A program made the translations under genes and the position numbers. A DNA stretch of 64,000 bases from Parapedobacter koreensis (GTDB taxonomy: Bacteria > Bacteroidota > Bacteroidia > Sphingobacteriales > Sphingobacteriaceae): the NCBI RefSeq assembly GCF_900109365.1, contig NZ_FNZR01000008.1, positions 124,001-188,000 on the forward strand. The letters run 5' to 3'. Under the pieces are notes generated by a model. The model saw only the letters and a list, made by a program, of their open reading frames with translations, searched no databases and had not been told where the DNA came from. Of this stretch, positions 55,084-63,099 are shown piece by piece; position 1 is the stretch's first letter, and each line of letters begins with the position of its first letter.

Positions 55084-58000
55084 ATGAAAAGCCCTAGCCC
55101 CAACCGAAAGATATGGTGCTTGATGTTCATCAAGCTTTTGGTTGGCCTGTTGCTTCCCTACTGCCGTGCAGCGGCCTCCCCATACCATTATGCACAGGTG
55201 CTTACGGGAATCGACAATCATCACCAGATGATTAGCAGCGCAGCAAAAGATCAGCTGGGTATGGTGTGGGTGGTGTCCGGCGGGCTGTTATATCGGTACA
55301 ATGGGGTGAATGTAACCGCTTTTTCCAGGCTTTATAAACAACAATTGCCCTTTGACGAGGTCAGCGCCGTTACTGCCGATTCTTGGGGGCGGCTATGGAT
55401 TGACACCCGCAATGGGCTTTTTGTGTTTGATACCAATACCTGGTCTTTTCCAACCCAACTGCCCTACGTCAATGGATTGATTGGCAAATCTGTTTTTGCC
55501 CTGTTCAATCGGGGCGATGCATTTTTTCTGGCCGATGGGGAAGGCACAATATGGCAGATCGATGAGTCTACCAAAAAACGTATCTCCGGTTTTGATACGC
55601 GTGCCATCATTGATCGGAAACCCTTGGGCAAGTTGTTGGTGGTGGATAATGAGCATGCCTGGTTGGCTTTCGGCGATAAGCTTTACGGCATTGCACTGCA
55701 TACCGGCAAAAAGCAGGTTGTACCGTTTCCGAAAGGATTATTTGACCACCTCGAAGATCTACTGCCCGTTGATGGCGGTGTCTTGCTTCGGATTTATTCC
55801 GAGGGCTACTACCTGTTTGATGGCGATGGTTTCCGTTACCTGCCGCGCAGCGAATTTCCAACGAATGATTTCACAAACTGGAACCATTGGTCTTTCGTAA
55901 AGGACGATAAGGTAATCGTATTCCATGAAGATAAATATTTCGAATTTAGCCGGGATACTGCATTCAGGCTGCTTGATGAAGATACCCATGTCATTGACGA
56001 AGGCATATTGCATAAACGGCTCAATGGCTGGCAGCAAGGGCAGGATGAATGGCTGCTTTGTACCGATCAAGGCGTATACAGCGTATTTCCGGCCAAGATA
56101 CCGTTTAATTTTATCGCTTGCGGAAGTGCGCGGGGTATGGTACGTCAGCAAGACACGTATTACTTTGGGGGTTATGGTTATTTGGACAGCTGGTCAAAAA
56201 CCAGCGATCTTCAGCCTTATACCGCGGCACCTGAAAACAATTATTATACGTTTTTTGCATTGTCCAATGATACGACCTGCATTGCTATGGAAGGCGATTT
56301 CCTCAATTTCCTCGTAAATGGAAAAGTATCCGCAGCCCCCTTGCACCTGCCGGACACGACGCAGGAACGGTTCAATGGCATGGCCTACTGCATAGCTCGC
56401 CAATCGCCGGATACCTTGCTGGTAGGCACCTATAATGGCATATGGCAATATGCGCTTTCTTCAGGTATTGTCCGTCCGCTGATGTGCCCAACGTATGGTT
56501 TTTTTAGTCGGGGTATGCGCGTGCAATCCATTTCCTATTCGGGGGGAGACGTCACCTATACAACGGATCAGGGTTTCTTTTCGTGGAAGCCAGGCTCGTT
56601 TCGAAAAGTGTACCCGGCTGACGAAACCAAACTGAATGTGTATGCGCACGCGCTGTCGGGCGATTCGGTTTACCTGGCTACCAAAGGGCGAGGATTGGTC
56701 ATCCTCGATAGCAAGGGAACCCATAGCCGTATGGTCAACGTAGACAATGGATTGGCCAGCAATACCGTGTATCAATTGATGGATGTAAGCCATACCTTGT
56801 TCATGGGAACCCATGAAGGGTTATCCATACTGAAAGACAATCGGCTGTACAATTATCAGCACACCGATGGCTTGCCCTTCGAAGAGTTTAACCACCAGGC
56901 AATCTTTTATGATAAAAAAGAGGATTTGTTATTCATGGGGGGGATAGGCGGATACATCAGCTTTACACCCACCGAATTGCTGCATGCTTCTCCCATTTAT
57001 ATGGACAAACCACTGTTGTCGGGAACCCGCATGGGACTCAAGACTAATCGCTATGTGGATGATTATGCGCGGAAAACATTACAGGATACCATTTACCTGC
57101 CGTCAGATGCGGTGTGGTTTTCCATGGATTTTGCCCGTCCGAATTATTACAGGCAAGCCTATCGGATGCTATTTAGGATAGCTCCACTGATGGAAGAATA
57201 CCAGGAAATGCCGGTGTCTTCCCAAATCAACTTGTCCGGGATTTCGGCAGGCAATTATTATGTGTCCGTAAAAATCCAGGCCATCAACGCCTCCGAAGCA
57301 GAACAAATACACACGTGGGTAATTCATAAAGAACCCGTATTTACAGAAACGCTGGGATTTTATGTCTTGCTGATTCTCGGTGTCAGTGGTATTTTATGTT
57401 ACATCCTTTACGAACGTTCGCGTAAGATTAAAGACGAGTACAAATTGAGGAGGGGCATATCGCGCGATTTGCATGATGAAGTCGGCGGTTTGCTTACCGG
57501 TATTGCTATGCAGACCGATCTGCTCCGCCTGAAGCCCGGCCAAATACTGGGGCGATCCGTCGAGTCCTTGGGCAGTTATAGCCGTGAGGCCATCCAAATG
57601 ATGGATGACATTATTTGGGCTGTTGATTCGCGCAACAACCAACAGGGGAATTTAAGTGATCGGATGAAATTTCTTGCTCGTCAGCTGCTTGAGCCCAAAA
57701 ACATGTCCATTACCTTTGACATGGATCAGGAAGAAGGTAAGTTGATCAAGCAGACGGTACGGCAAAACCTGTATCTGATTTTTAAAGAAGCCATACACAA
57801 TATCTGTAAGCATTCGGAGGCGAGCGCCGTGTACATCAGGTTGCACCATACCGGCAAGGAAATTAAAATGGTCATCCAGGATGATGGCAAGAAGAAGGGT
57901 ATGGCAACTGACAAGCTGCGGATGGGCCGCAAGGGGCAGGGACAACAGAACATGCACTTACGTGCCACCCAGATAGGTGCTACACTGAAATCCGGCTTCA

Positions 58001-58095
58001 CAGAAAACGGATACGAAGTAGTCGTGAGCGTACCTATCCGACGCTATCTTTTTTCCGGATACAAGGAATTCGTTTCTTTTTTTAAGATTAGCTGA
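55084..58095 (+). CDS. Beta-propeller sensor histidine kinase
   Basis: A 1003-residue membrane sensor. A signal peptide is followed by a large periplasmic domain of propeller repeats (blades recognisable as DSWGRLWIDTRNGLFVFD near residue 100 and SNTVYQLMDVSHTLFMGTHEG) and a Y_Y_Y-type Ig domain (SDAVWFSMDFARPNYY). One membrane helix near residue 765 (YVLLILGVSGILCYILYE) leads to a HisKA_3 domain with the phospho-acceptor His797 in SRDLHDEVGGLL, then HATPase (FKEAIHNICKHSEA). The G1 loop is unusual: DDGKKKG instead of DNGxG. The cytoplasmic half resembles NarX/LytS kinases and should phosphorylate NarL-type regulators, two of which lie downstream. Confidence 0.93.
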   Translation: MKSPSPNRKIWCLMFIKLLVGLLLPYCRAAASPYHYAQVLTGIDNHHQMISSAAKDQLGMVWVVSGGLLYRYNGVNVTAFSRLYKQQLPFDEVSAVTADSWGRLWIDTRNGLFVFDTNTWSFPTQLPYVNGLIGKSVFALFNRGDAFFLADGEGTIWQIDESTKKRISGFDTRAIIDRKPLGKLLVVDNEHAWLAFGDKLYGIALHTGKKQVVPFPKGLFDHLEDLLPVDGGVLLRIYSEGYYLFDGDGFRYLPRSEFPTNDFTNWNHWSFVKDDKVIVFHEDKYFEFSRDTAFRLLDEDTHVIDEGILHKRLNGWQQGQDEWLLCTDQGVYSVFPAKIPFNFIACGSARGMVRQQDTYYFGGYGYLDSWSKTSDLQPYTAAPENNYYTFFALSNDTTCIAMEGDFLNFLVNGKVSAAPLHLPDTTQERFNGMAYCIARQSPDTLLVGTYNGIWQYALSSGIVRPLMCPTYGFFSRGMRVQSISYSGGDVTYTTDQGFFSWKPGSFRKVYPADETKLNVYAHALSGDSVYLATKGRGLVILDSKGTHSRMVNVDNGLASNTVYQLMDVSHTLFMGTHEGLSILKDNRLYNYQHTDGLPFEEFNHQAIFYDKKEDLLFMGGIGGYISFTPTELLHASPIYMDKPLLSGTRMGLKTNRYVDDYARKTLQDTIYLPSDAVWFSMDFARPNYYRQAYRMLFRIAPLMEEYQEMPVSSQINLSGISAGNYYVSVKIQAINASEAEQIHTWVIHKEPVFTETLGFYVLLILGVSGILCYILYERSRKIKDEYKLRRGISRDLHDEVGGLLTGIAMQTDLLRLKPGQILGRSVESLGSYSREAIQMMDDIIWAVDSRNNQQGNLSDRMKFLARQLLEPKNMSITFDMDQEEGKLIKQTVRQNLYLIFKEAIHNICKHSEASAVYIRLHHTGKEIKMVIQDDGKKKGMATDKLRMGRKGQGQQNMHLRATQIGATLKSGFTENGYEVVVSVPIRRYLFSGYKEFVSFFKIS

Positions 58096-58097
58096 CC

Positions 58098-58847
58098 ATG
58101 GATCGCCTGGTTATCATCTTCGCTACCATCGGTATTTTTTTCAGCGCACTGGCTATCGTGCTACGTTTATCCGATGTGAAAGCCCGGCGCAATCCCGCTG
58201 ATATCTTGTTCAATGTGGGGTTGTTTGCCATTATGTGGTATGTATTTGTCTACATGATGATTATCACGGGATACATCCAACAACTGCCCAACTGCTATAA
58301 TAAAGGGATTCCACTGTATTATCTTATTGCTCCCTGTTTTTATTTTTACGTGCAGCTCAAACTCTATCCTGCAAAAAAAATGCCCCGGTATTGGTACCTG
58401 CACGCCCTTCCATTCGCCTTCGGGTTAGTTGATATTATGCCTTATGCATTGGCTACTGATGCTGAAAAAAATGCACTGATGCAACAGTTGGTCGAAAATA
58501 TCAGTATCGGCTTTCAGCATGACTATGGTTTTATTGATCAGCAGTGGCATTACCTTATCCGGTTGTCCCTTGCTTTTGTGTATTTACTGGCACAGTGGCG
58601 GCTGTTATTTATGGTAGATACTACAGAAGGAGATATATCCTCCAAGTTGCTTTTTTTCTTAAATTTGTTAACAGTTATCTACTCATTATTTATTGTAATT
58701 CAAGTAAGTATGGTACTCAGTATCCTGTTCAATAGGCTTCAAGCGGCGTATATCCTCAAGGACTCTAGCCAGCTCATATGGTTAAGCACATTGTATTTGA
58801 TCTTCAGCATTTGGATTTGTTTTGGTGCGCGAACACACCGGACCTGA
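58098..58847 (+). CDS. 7TM membrane protein resembling AraC-regulator sensor domains, no HTH
   Basis: A 249-residue protein with about seven hydrophobic helices (LVIIFATIGIFFSALAIVL at the start; LIWLSTLYLIFSIWICFG at the end). The stretch YYLIAPCFYFYVQLKLYPA followed by YWYLHALPFAFG is like the membrane part that precedes an AraC-type DNA-binding domain in many Bacteroidota regulators. Here the gene ends after the last helix, and no helix-turn-helix is coded in the next 120 bases. It starts 2 bases after the kinase stop, so it is probably a partner of that kinase. Confidence 0.75.
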   Translation: MDRLVIIFATIGIFFSALAIVLRLSDVKARRNPADILFNVGLFAIMWYVFVYMMIITGYIQQLPNCYNKGIPLYYLIAPCFYFYVQLKLYPAKKMPRYWYLHALPFAFGLVDIMPYALATDAEKNALMQQLVENISIGFQHDYGFIDQQWHYLIRLSLAFVYLLAQWRLLFMVDTTEGDISSKLLFFLNLLTVIYSLFIVIQVSMVLSILFNRLQAAYILKDSSQLIWLSTLYLIFSIWICFGARTHRT

Positions 58848-58869
58848 TGGCTTTGCTATTTTTCGAAAA

Positions 58870-58916
58870 CTACCCCAAAAGGGTAGGCTAACCGTGAACA
58901 AAATAGGCTACCTTTA
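58870..58916 (+). promoter_or_regulatory. Operator-promoter module 1, before the first response regulator
   Basis: Inverted repeat CTACCC-CAAAA-GGGTAG (58870-58886), then TACCTTTA (58909-58916), whose first base is 30.5 bases from the repeat centre. Two similar modules follow at 59622 and 59865. The repeat occupies about the -45 region, as expected for an activator. Confidence 0.55.
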
Positions 58917-58970
58917 CACCCAATCTTTGAAAAACAGCTATTCCTACACGTTGGGGTTATTTCACTACCT

Positions 58971-59603
58971 ATGGGAAATGATAAATTTAAATTGGTTATC
59001 ATTGAAGATAACATCATTATACATAAAGCATTAGAGGGGTATTTCAGGGCTTCTGCGCAATTTGAACTTTTGTTTACTGCAATGTCAGCTGAAGAGTTCA
59101 TGAGTGTTTGGAAAGACCAACGGATAGATATATTGCTTTGTGATATCGGTCTTCCAGGCAAGTCGGGAATAGAAATCACCTGGTATGTAAAACGCAAATC
59201 GTCTTCTACACAAGTGGTTATGTTTACGGTATTCGAAGATAAGGATACCATTTTTCAGGCGTTGTGTGCCGGTGCTTCAGGCTATTTGCTCAAGGATACG
59301 CCACTGAGCAAAATTCAGGAGCAGTTGCTGGAAGTGATGGATGGCGGATCCGTGATGAGCCCACAGGTAGCGCGTATGGTAATTGGTTATTTCAACCCGT
59401 TATTGGATAAAAAAGGAGCAAAAGAAGCCGATCGCCTTACCCAGCGGGAGATTGAGATAGTCTCTATGCTCCAGCATGGCGCATCCTATAAAACCGTGGC
59501 TAAAAAGTTGTTTATCAGTGTGGATACGGTGAAGTTCCACATCCGTAATATCTACAGCAAATTGCAAATCAATTCGCGATCCGAACTCATTAATAAATAT
59601 TAA
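58971..59603 (+). CDS. NarL/LuxR-family response regulator, first copy
   Basis: A 210-residue regulator. The receiver domain has the acidic pair in VIIEDN, phospho-Asp in LLCDIGLPGKSGIE and Lys in GYLLKDTP. The LuxR-type HTH is near the C-terminus (LTQREIEIVSMLQHGASYKTV, cited by its start LTQREIEIVSML, and SVDTVKFHIRNIYSKL). It is highly similar to the next gene at 59940. It lies downstream of the HisKA_3 kinase and the 7TM gene and has its own operator-promoter module. Confidence 0.95.
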   Translation: MGNDKFKLVIIEDNIIIHKALEGYFRASAQFELLFTAMSAEEFMSVWKDQRIDILLCDIGLPGKSGIEITWYVKRKSSSTQVVMFTVFEDKDTIFQALCAGASGYLLKDTPLSKIQEQLLEVMDGGSVMSPQVARMVIGYFNPLLDKKGAKEADRLTQREIEIVSMLQHGASYKTVAKKLFISVDTVKFHIRNIYSKLQINSRSELINKY

Positions 59604-59621
59604 CCGAATATTTCTGAAAAA

Positions 59622-59668
59622 CCACCCTTTTGGGTGGGAAATCATAAAAGTAAAAAGAAATACATTTG
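59622..59668 (+). promoter_or_regulatory. Operator-promoter module 2, in the gap
   Basis: Perfect inverted repeat CCACCC-TTTT-GGGTGG (59622-59637), then TACATTTG (59661-59668), an exact TANNTTTG box, 31 bases from the repeat centre. No gene starts within 200 bases downstream. Confidence 0.6.
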
Positions 59669-59734
59669 CCATGTTCAGGAATGAGTAGACTTGGGCGTAA
59701 TCGTGTTAAACGCTTTGCATATATCATAGCCTTG

Positions 59735-59822
59735 ACCAGTTTTCCCCATGTTGCGGTGGTAGAACGCAACGCTGGTTGTTTTTTGCTGGATATATGTCTC
59801 TTTGCAGCGGCTTGCCAGTCGT
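59735..59822 (+). repeat. Repeat element R1, downstream of the first response regulator
   Basis: Shares TAGAACGCAAcGCTGG and GCAGCGGCTTGC, and looser flanking similarity, with 60614-60691 after the second regulator, in the same order and orientation. It may be part of a duplicated regulator unit or a small RNA. Confidence 0.5.
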
Positions 59823-59846
59823 CTCCTAATTAGGCGACTGGGCAAG
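59811..59846 (+). other. Hairpin in the gap
   Basis: CTTGCCAGTCG pairs with CGACTGGGCAAG, with one bulged base, around a CCTAATTAGG palindrome. It lacks a T run, so it is more an RNA structure or processing end than a classic terminator. Confidence 0.5.
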
Positions 59847-59864
59847 TATCTGCGTTTAAAAAAA

Positions 59865-59910
59865 CCACCCATTTGGGCGGGAAAAAGTAACATTCAATGT
59901 GATAATTTTG
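59865..59910 (+). promoter_or_regulatory. Operator-promoter module 3, before the second response regulator
   Basis: Inverted repeat CCACCC-ATTT-GGGCGG (59865-59880, one imperfect pair), then TAATTTTG (59903-59910), 30 bases from the repeat centre. Transcription would start about 25 bases before the ATG at 59940. Confidence 0.6.
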
Positions 59911-59939
59911 TAAGGTAATCAAATGGAATAACGTATTGT

Positions 59940-60584
59940 ATGAAGCTTGAAAGGTATAGTTTGGCCATCATCGAAGACAGGCAAGTTATTCTTGATTCAT
60001 TGCTAGAGTTTTTTGATTCATCCAAGTCTTTTGAACTTGTGCTCACCGCCCATTCCGCAGAAAATTTTATGGATATGTGGAAGGAGCAGCGCATCGATTT
60101 GTTGCTTTGTGACATAGGGCTTCCAGGCAAATCGGGTATTGAAACGGCTTGGTATGTCAAACGGAAATCAGCTTCAACCCAAGTGGTGATGTACACGGTA
60201 TTTGAAGACAAAGATGCCATATTTCAAGCGTTGTGTGCAGGTGCTTCGGGCTACCTGCTAAAAAATACGCCATTACCCCAGCTGGAGGAAAGATTATTAG
60301 AGGTATTGAATGGTGGTTCTGTCATGAGCCCGCATGTAGCCCGGATGGTGATTGGGCATTTCAATCCTTTTCTCGACAAAGAAGATACCGCGGAGGTAGA
60401 ACGGCTTACCCCCCGTGAGATTGAAATCGTGGCCATGCTCCAAAACGGGGATTCATACAAGCAGGTGGCCGAAAAATTTTTTATTAGCGTAGATACGGTA
60501 AAATTTCATATTCGTAATATTTACGGCAAATTACAGATCAACAGCCGTGCAGAACTGATTAATAAATATAAACATCCAAAGTAA
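59940..60584 (+). CDS. NarL/LuxR-family response regulator, second copy
   Basis: A 214-residue paralogue of the gene at 58971, with near-identical central blocks (LLCDIGLPGKSGIE with phospho-Asp; FEDKDAIFQALCAGASGYLL; VDTVKFHIRNIYGKLQINSR). The conserved Lys is kept in LLKNTP. The N-terminal 40 residues and the HTH flank differ most, suggesting different partners or signals but similar DNA sites. It arose by tandem duplication that seems to include the upstream module and downstream repeat. Both copies look functional. Confidence 0.95.
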   Translation: MKLERYSLAIIEDRQVILDSLLEFFDSSKSFELVLTAHSAENFMDMWKEQRIDLLLCDIGLPGKSGIETAWYVKRKSASTQVVMYTVFEDKDAIFQALCAGASGYLLKNTPLPQLEERLLEVLNGGSVMSPHVARMVIGHFNPFLDKEDTAEVERLTPREIEIVAMLQNGDSYKQVAEKFFISVDTVKFHIRNIYGKLQINSRAELINKYKHPK

Positions 60585-60613
60585 TACGACCTTAACCTTT
60601 TCCATGTATGTCG

Positions 60614-60691
60614 ACAGATCCGGTCTTTTCCTTAATATGATAGAACGCAATGCTGGATAGCTGATCGAATGCATGCAGCAGCGGCTTGCAA
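60614..60691 (+). repeat. Repeat element R2, downstream of the second response regulator
   Basis: Counterpart of R1: TAGAACGCAAtGCTGG and GCAGCGGCTTGC in the same order. It ends beside the CCCTTCGAAGGG palindrome at the 3' end of the cupin gene. Confidence 0.5.
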
Positions 60692-60692
60692 A

Positions 60693-61586
60693 TTACCCTT
60701 CGAAGGGCAATGAGCTGGTCGCTGCTTTTTTTACCAAACGCTGTGTGCGCTGGTATGCCCACTCTTCTTTGAAATCCAGCCATTTCTGGCCCCTAATCTT
60801 TCGCATGGTGTTGTCAATGAGGCGCATGACGAATACATTGTACAGCATGCCAGCCACCCGCCTGGGCGTACGTGGAAGGGCACGCAGGGTCATGGAAAAG
60901 CCGCCATCCAGGTAGGTGATGTAGTGCCACCAACCACTGGGCATATAAAGGGCATCCCCATGTTTCATGTATACCTCGAATCCCCGGACGTGCCGCAGTG
61001 CCGGATACCGCTGGAAATCGGGGTTGTCCATGTCGATTTTATCAATGTTGTGTATCGAAAACGGAACCTTGTACAGGTACCTGCTTTGATCCGGGCCGAA
61101 GAGCATCACCCGTTTATTGCCTTCGAAATGGATGTGCAAGTTGTCCGGCAAATCGATGTCATAATGGGCAAAGACCTTCGATTCGCCGCCCCCGAAAAAC
61201 AAGGCAGGCAACCGTTTAAAAAATTTTAAGCCAATCTCCGGATAGTCGAAATCTTCAAGGAGTTGCGGACAATGGTCTTTCAGGGTATAGAAAAAAATGC
61301 GGAGATCGGTCGGCGTTGTTTGCAGCAAGTCTATGTAGTCGCCAAATCGCATTTGCGTCACCGGATCATACACGCTTTGTTTTCCTTGGGCGGGCTTATT
61401 GTCATATAGCGGTACGATTTGGTCGCCGGCCAACGATTTGATATGTTCAAATGTCCATTTGCTATTCCAGGTATCGGTGAGCCCTTCGATGAGTACAGGC
61501 CGCTGTGGGCGGTAATAACGGTTGATAAATGCGTCCTTGCCGATGGATGATAGGCGTTCAAGTGGTTGTAAATTCAGCGTTGCCAT
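60693..61586 (-). CDS. Cupin-like (Cupin_8/JmjC-type) protein
   Basis: A 297-residue soluble protein of the JmjC-like Fe(II)/2-oxoglutarate oxygenase fold. N-terminal RPVLIEGLTDTW, a probable metal site in VFAHYDIDLPDNLHIHF (His and Asp of HxD), and a distal His in PSGWWHYITYLDGG. The substrate is unknown. Its start lies inside the 3' end of the FAD oxidoreductase gene (29-base overlap), and it is the last gene of that minus-strand operon. Confidence 0.87.
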   Translation of the reverse strand: MATLNLQPLERLSSIGKDAFINRYYRPQRPVLIEGLTDTWNSKWTFEHIKSLAGDQIVPLYDNKPAQGKQSVYDPVTQMRFGDYIDLLQTTPTDLRIFFYTLKDHCPQLLEDFDYPEIGLKFFKRLPALFFGGGESKVFAHYDIDLPDNLHIHFEGNKRVMLFGPDQSRYLYKVPFSIHNIDKIDMDNPDFQRYPALRHVRGFEVYMKHGDALYMPSGWWHYITYLDGGFSMTLRALPRTPRRVAGMLYNVFVMRLIDNTMRKIRGQKWLDFKEEWAYQRTQRLVKKAATSSLPFEG

Positions 61587-63099
61587 ACGTGTTGATTTTT
61601 CCCAAGAGATATTCTTTGCCCAATAATTCCGTGCAGGTCAGCATAGCGCTGATGGTCACACCCAAGATGCCATGCATACTGATACCCTGGCCAGTGAGCA
61701 ATAAGTTCCTGATTTTAGTGCGGGGGGGCAGGGAATTTCGGAGGGGGTGATTTGCGTCTTTCACGAAGCCATACATGCCCCCAGTCTCATTACCGATATA
61801 GTCCCGGTAGGTCAGTGGCGTGGATACATAGATGGCGTTTATATGTTCGCGCAGGTTCGGAAATTTCTTTTCCAATTCGTTGAGCATGATTTCGGTTTTC
61901 CGTTGTTTAAATTGCTCATAGCTGGCTCCCCGATAGTTGGCCTTCGCTACCGTGTTGTACGTATTGGCCCACTCGCTTACCTCATCAAAGCGCATGTAGG
62001 TAAATACGGTCATCGTCTCGGCCCAGCGCTCGTGGCCGTGCTTTGCATTCATGGATACCATGTAGCCATTTGGCCAGTCTGCTACCCGGTAGTGCGCATT
62101 GCTCCATACACTCGCCTCGTCCTTGAAATGGTAGTAGTTGCTATTCAGGTAGGGCAGGCACCGTGGTTTCAGCACGATGTACAAGCTGAAGGATGATATG
62201 GTATTTTCGGCCTCGCGGATACGGCTGGCATAGGATTTCCGTACCGGATAGTCGCCAATCAGGTTGAGGGTCTTTTTGGGATCGACGTTGGAGATAAACG
62301 ATGCCGCACGGTAGGTGTTGCCATCCGCCGTAGAAACCGAGCGGAGCACCCCATTTTCCAGGTGGAATTGCACGACTTCCTGGCATTTGCGTGTCTCCCC
62401 TCCATACCGGTGCAGTTCTTTGATAAGTAATTTGGCAATTTGTCCCCCGCCATTGACACATCGCCATGCACTGTCGATGTATGAGTTGATGGACAATGCA
62501 TGCACATAAAATGGGGTTTTATTTTCAATTCCTGCATAAAGCAGGTTCGTGCCGCCAAGTATCGCCCGCAGTTTGGGATTGGAGGTGCAGCTATTGATGA
62601 CATCGCTTACTTTAAGGCCGAGTGTCTCCTCGTTCCACTGGTACGTTTCAGTGGCATCGAGGCGATACAGGGGAAAACGTTGGCAGGTCGCTTTCATCGT
62701 GGCATAAAACCGTTCGATGCCGTTGCGTTCTTCGGGAAAATATCGGCTAAGTTGTTCCACAAAATTGGAACCGCCCTGGGCATAGGGGTATTCGTTGGGA
62801 TCATTGTCGAAGGTCACGATGTCAAAGCCATCCCGATCCATGCGTTTGAGGCGTAGCTTGTCGGCGATACCCAGGTAATGGAAGTATCGGTAGAGGTTTT
62901 GCCCTTTGTCCAGTCCGCCGATGTAGTGCACGCCGGTGTCAAAGATGCATCGGTTACGCACAAATGTCTGCAAGTTGCCACCGTATTGGTTGTTTTTCTC
63001 CAGTACCAACACGGAGAGTCCTTCTTTGGCCAAGGTGGTGGCACATACGAGTCCACCTAAGCCGCTACCGATGACGATGACATCATATGATTCGCGCAT
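61558..63099 (-). CDS. FAD-dependent oxidoreductase, CrtI/retinol saturase-like
   Basis: A 513-residue flavoprotein of the phytoene desaturase/all-trans-retinol 13,14-reductase type. The dinucleotide-binding loop is VIVIGSGLGGLVCATTLAKEG, cited by its core GSGLGGL, followed by VLVLEKNNQYGGNLQTF; the C-terminal FAD motif is LLTGQGISMHGILG. It probably reduces or desaturates a polyene or isoprenoid-like chain. It overlaps the upstream gene by 17 bases and the downstream cupin gene by 29, so the three are translated together. Confidence 0.9.
   Translation of the reverse strand: MRESYDVIVIGSGLGGLVCATTLAKEGLSVLVLEKNNQYGGNLQTFVRNRCIFDTGVHYIGGLDKGQNLYRYFHYLGIADKLRLKRMDRDGFDIVTFDNDPNEYPYAQGGSNFVEQLSRYFPEERNGIERFYATMKATCQRFPLYRLDATETYQWNEETLGLKVSDVINSCTSNPKLRAILGGTNLLYAGIENKTPFYVHALSINSYIDSAWRCVNGGGQIAKLLIKELHRYGGETRKCQEVVQFHLENGVLRSVSTADGNTYRAASFISNVDPKKTLNLIGDYPVRKSYASRIREAENTISSFSLYIVLKPRCLPYLNSNYYHFKDEASVWSNAHYRVADWPNGYMVSMNAKHGHERWAETMTVFTYMRFDEVSEWANTYNTVAKANYRGASYEQFKQRKTEIMLNELEKKFPNLREHINAIYVSTPLTYRDYIGNETGGMYGFVKDANHPLRNSLPPRTKIRNLLLTGQGISMHGILGVTISAMLTCTELLGKEYLLGKINTYGNAEFTTT

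Larger units (their letters stand above)
59604..59939 (+). other. Gap between the two response regulators, possible small RNA
   Basis: A 336-base region without a credible gene. It contains two operator-promoter modules (59622-59668 and 59865-59910), a stretch at about 59735-59822 that recurs after the second regulator, and a strong hairpin (59811-59846). A transcript from the first module, starting near 59674, would cover the repeat and the hairpin; it has only a five-codon ORF (ATG 59671). That makes a small RNA plausible but unproven. Confidence 0.45.

Noticed and set aside
59675-59893. Small minus-strand protein between the two regulators, with a partial look-alike at 60592-60783
   Set aside because: The shared AFYH/KTG pattern follows the nucleotide similarity of R1 and R2; there is no supporting promoter, and the second frame overlaps the cupin gene. 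Kept only as a repeat.
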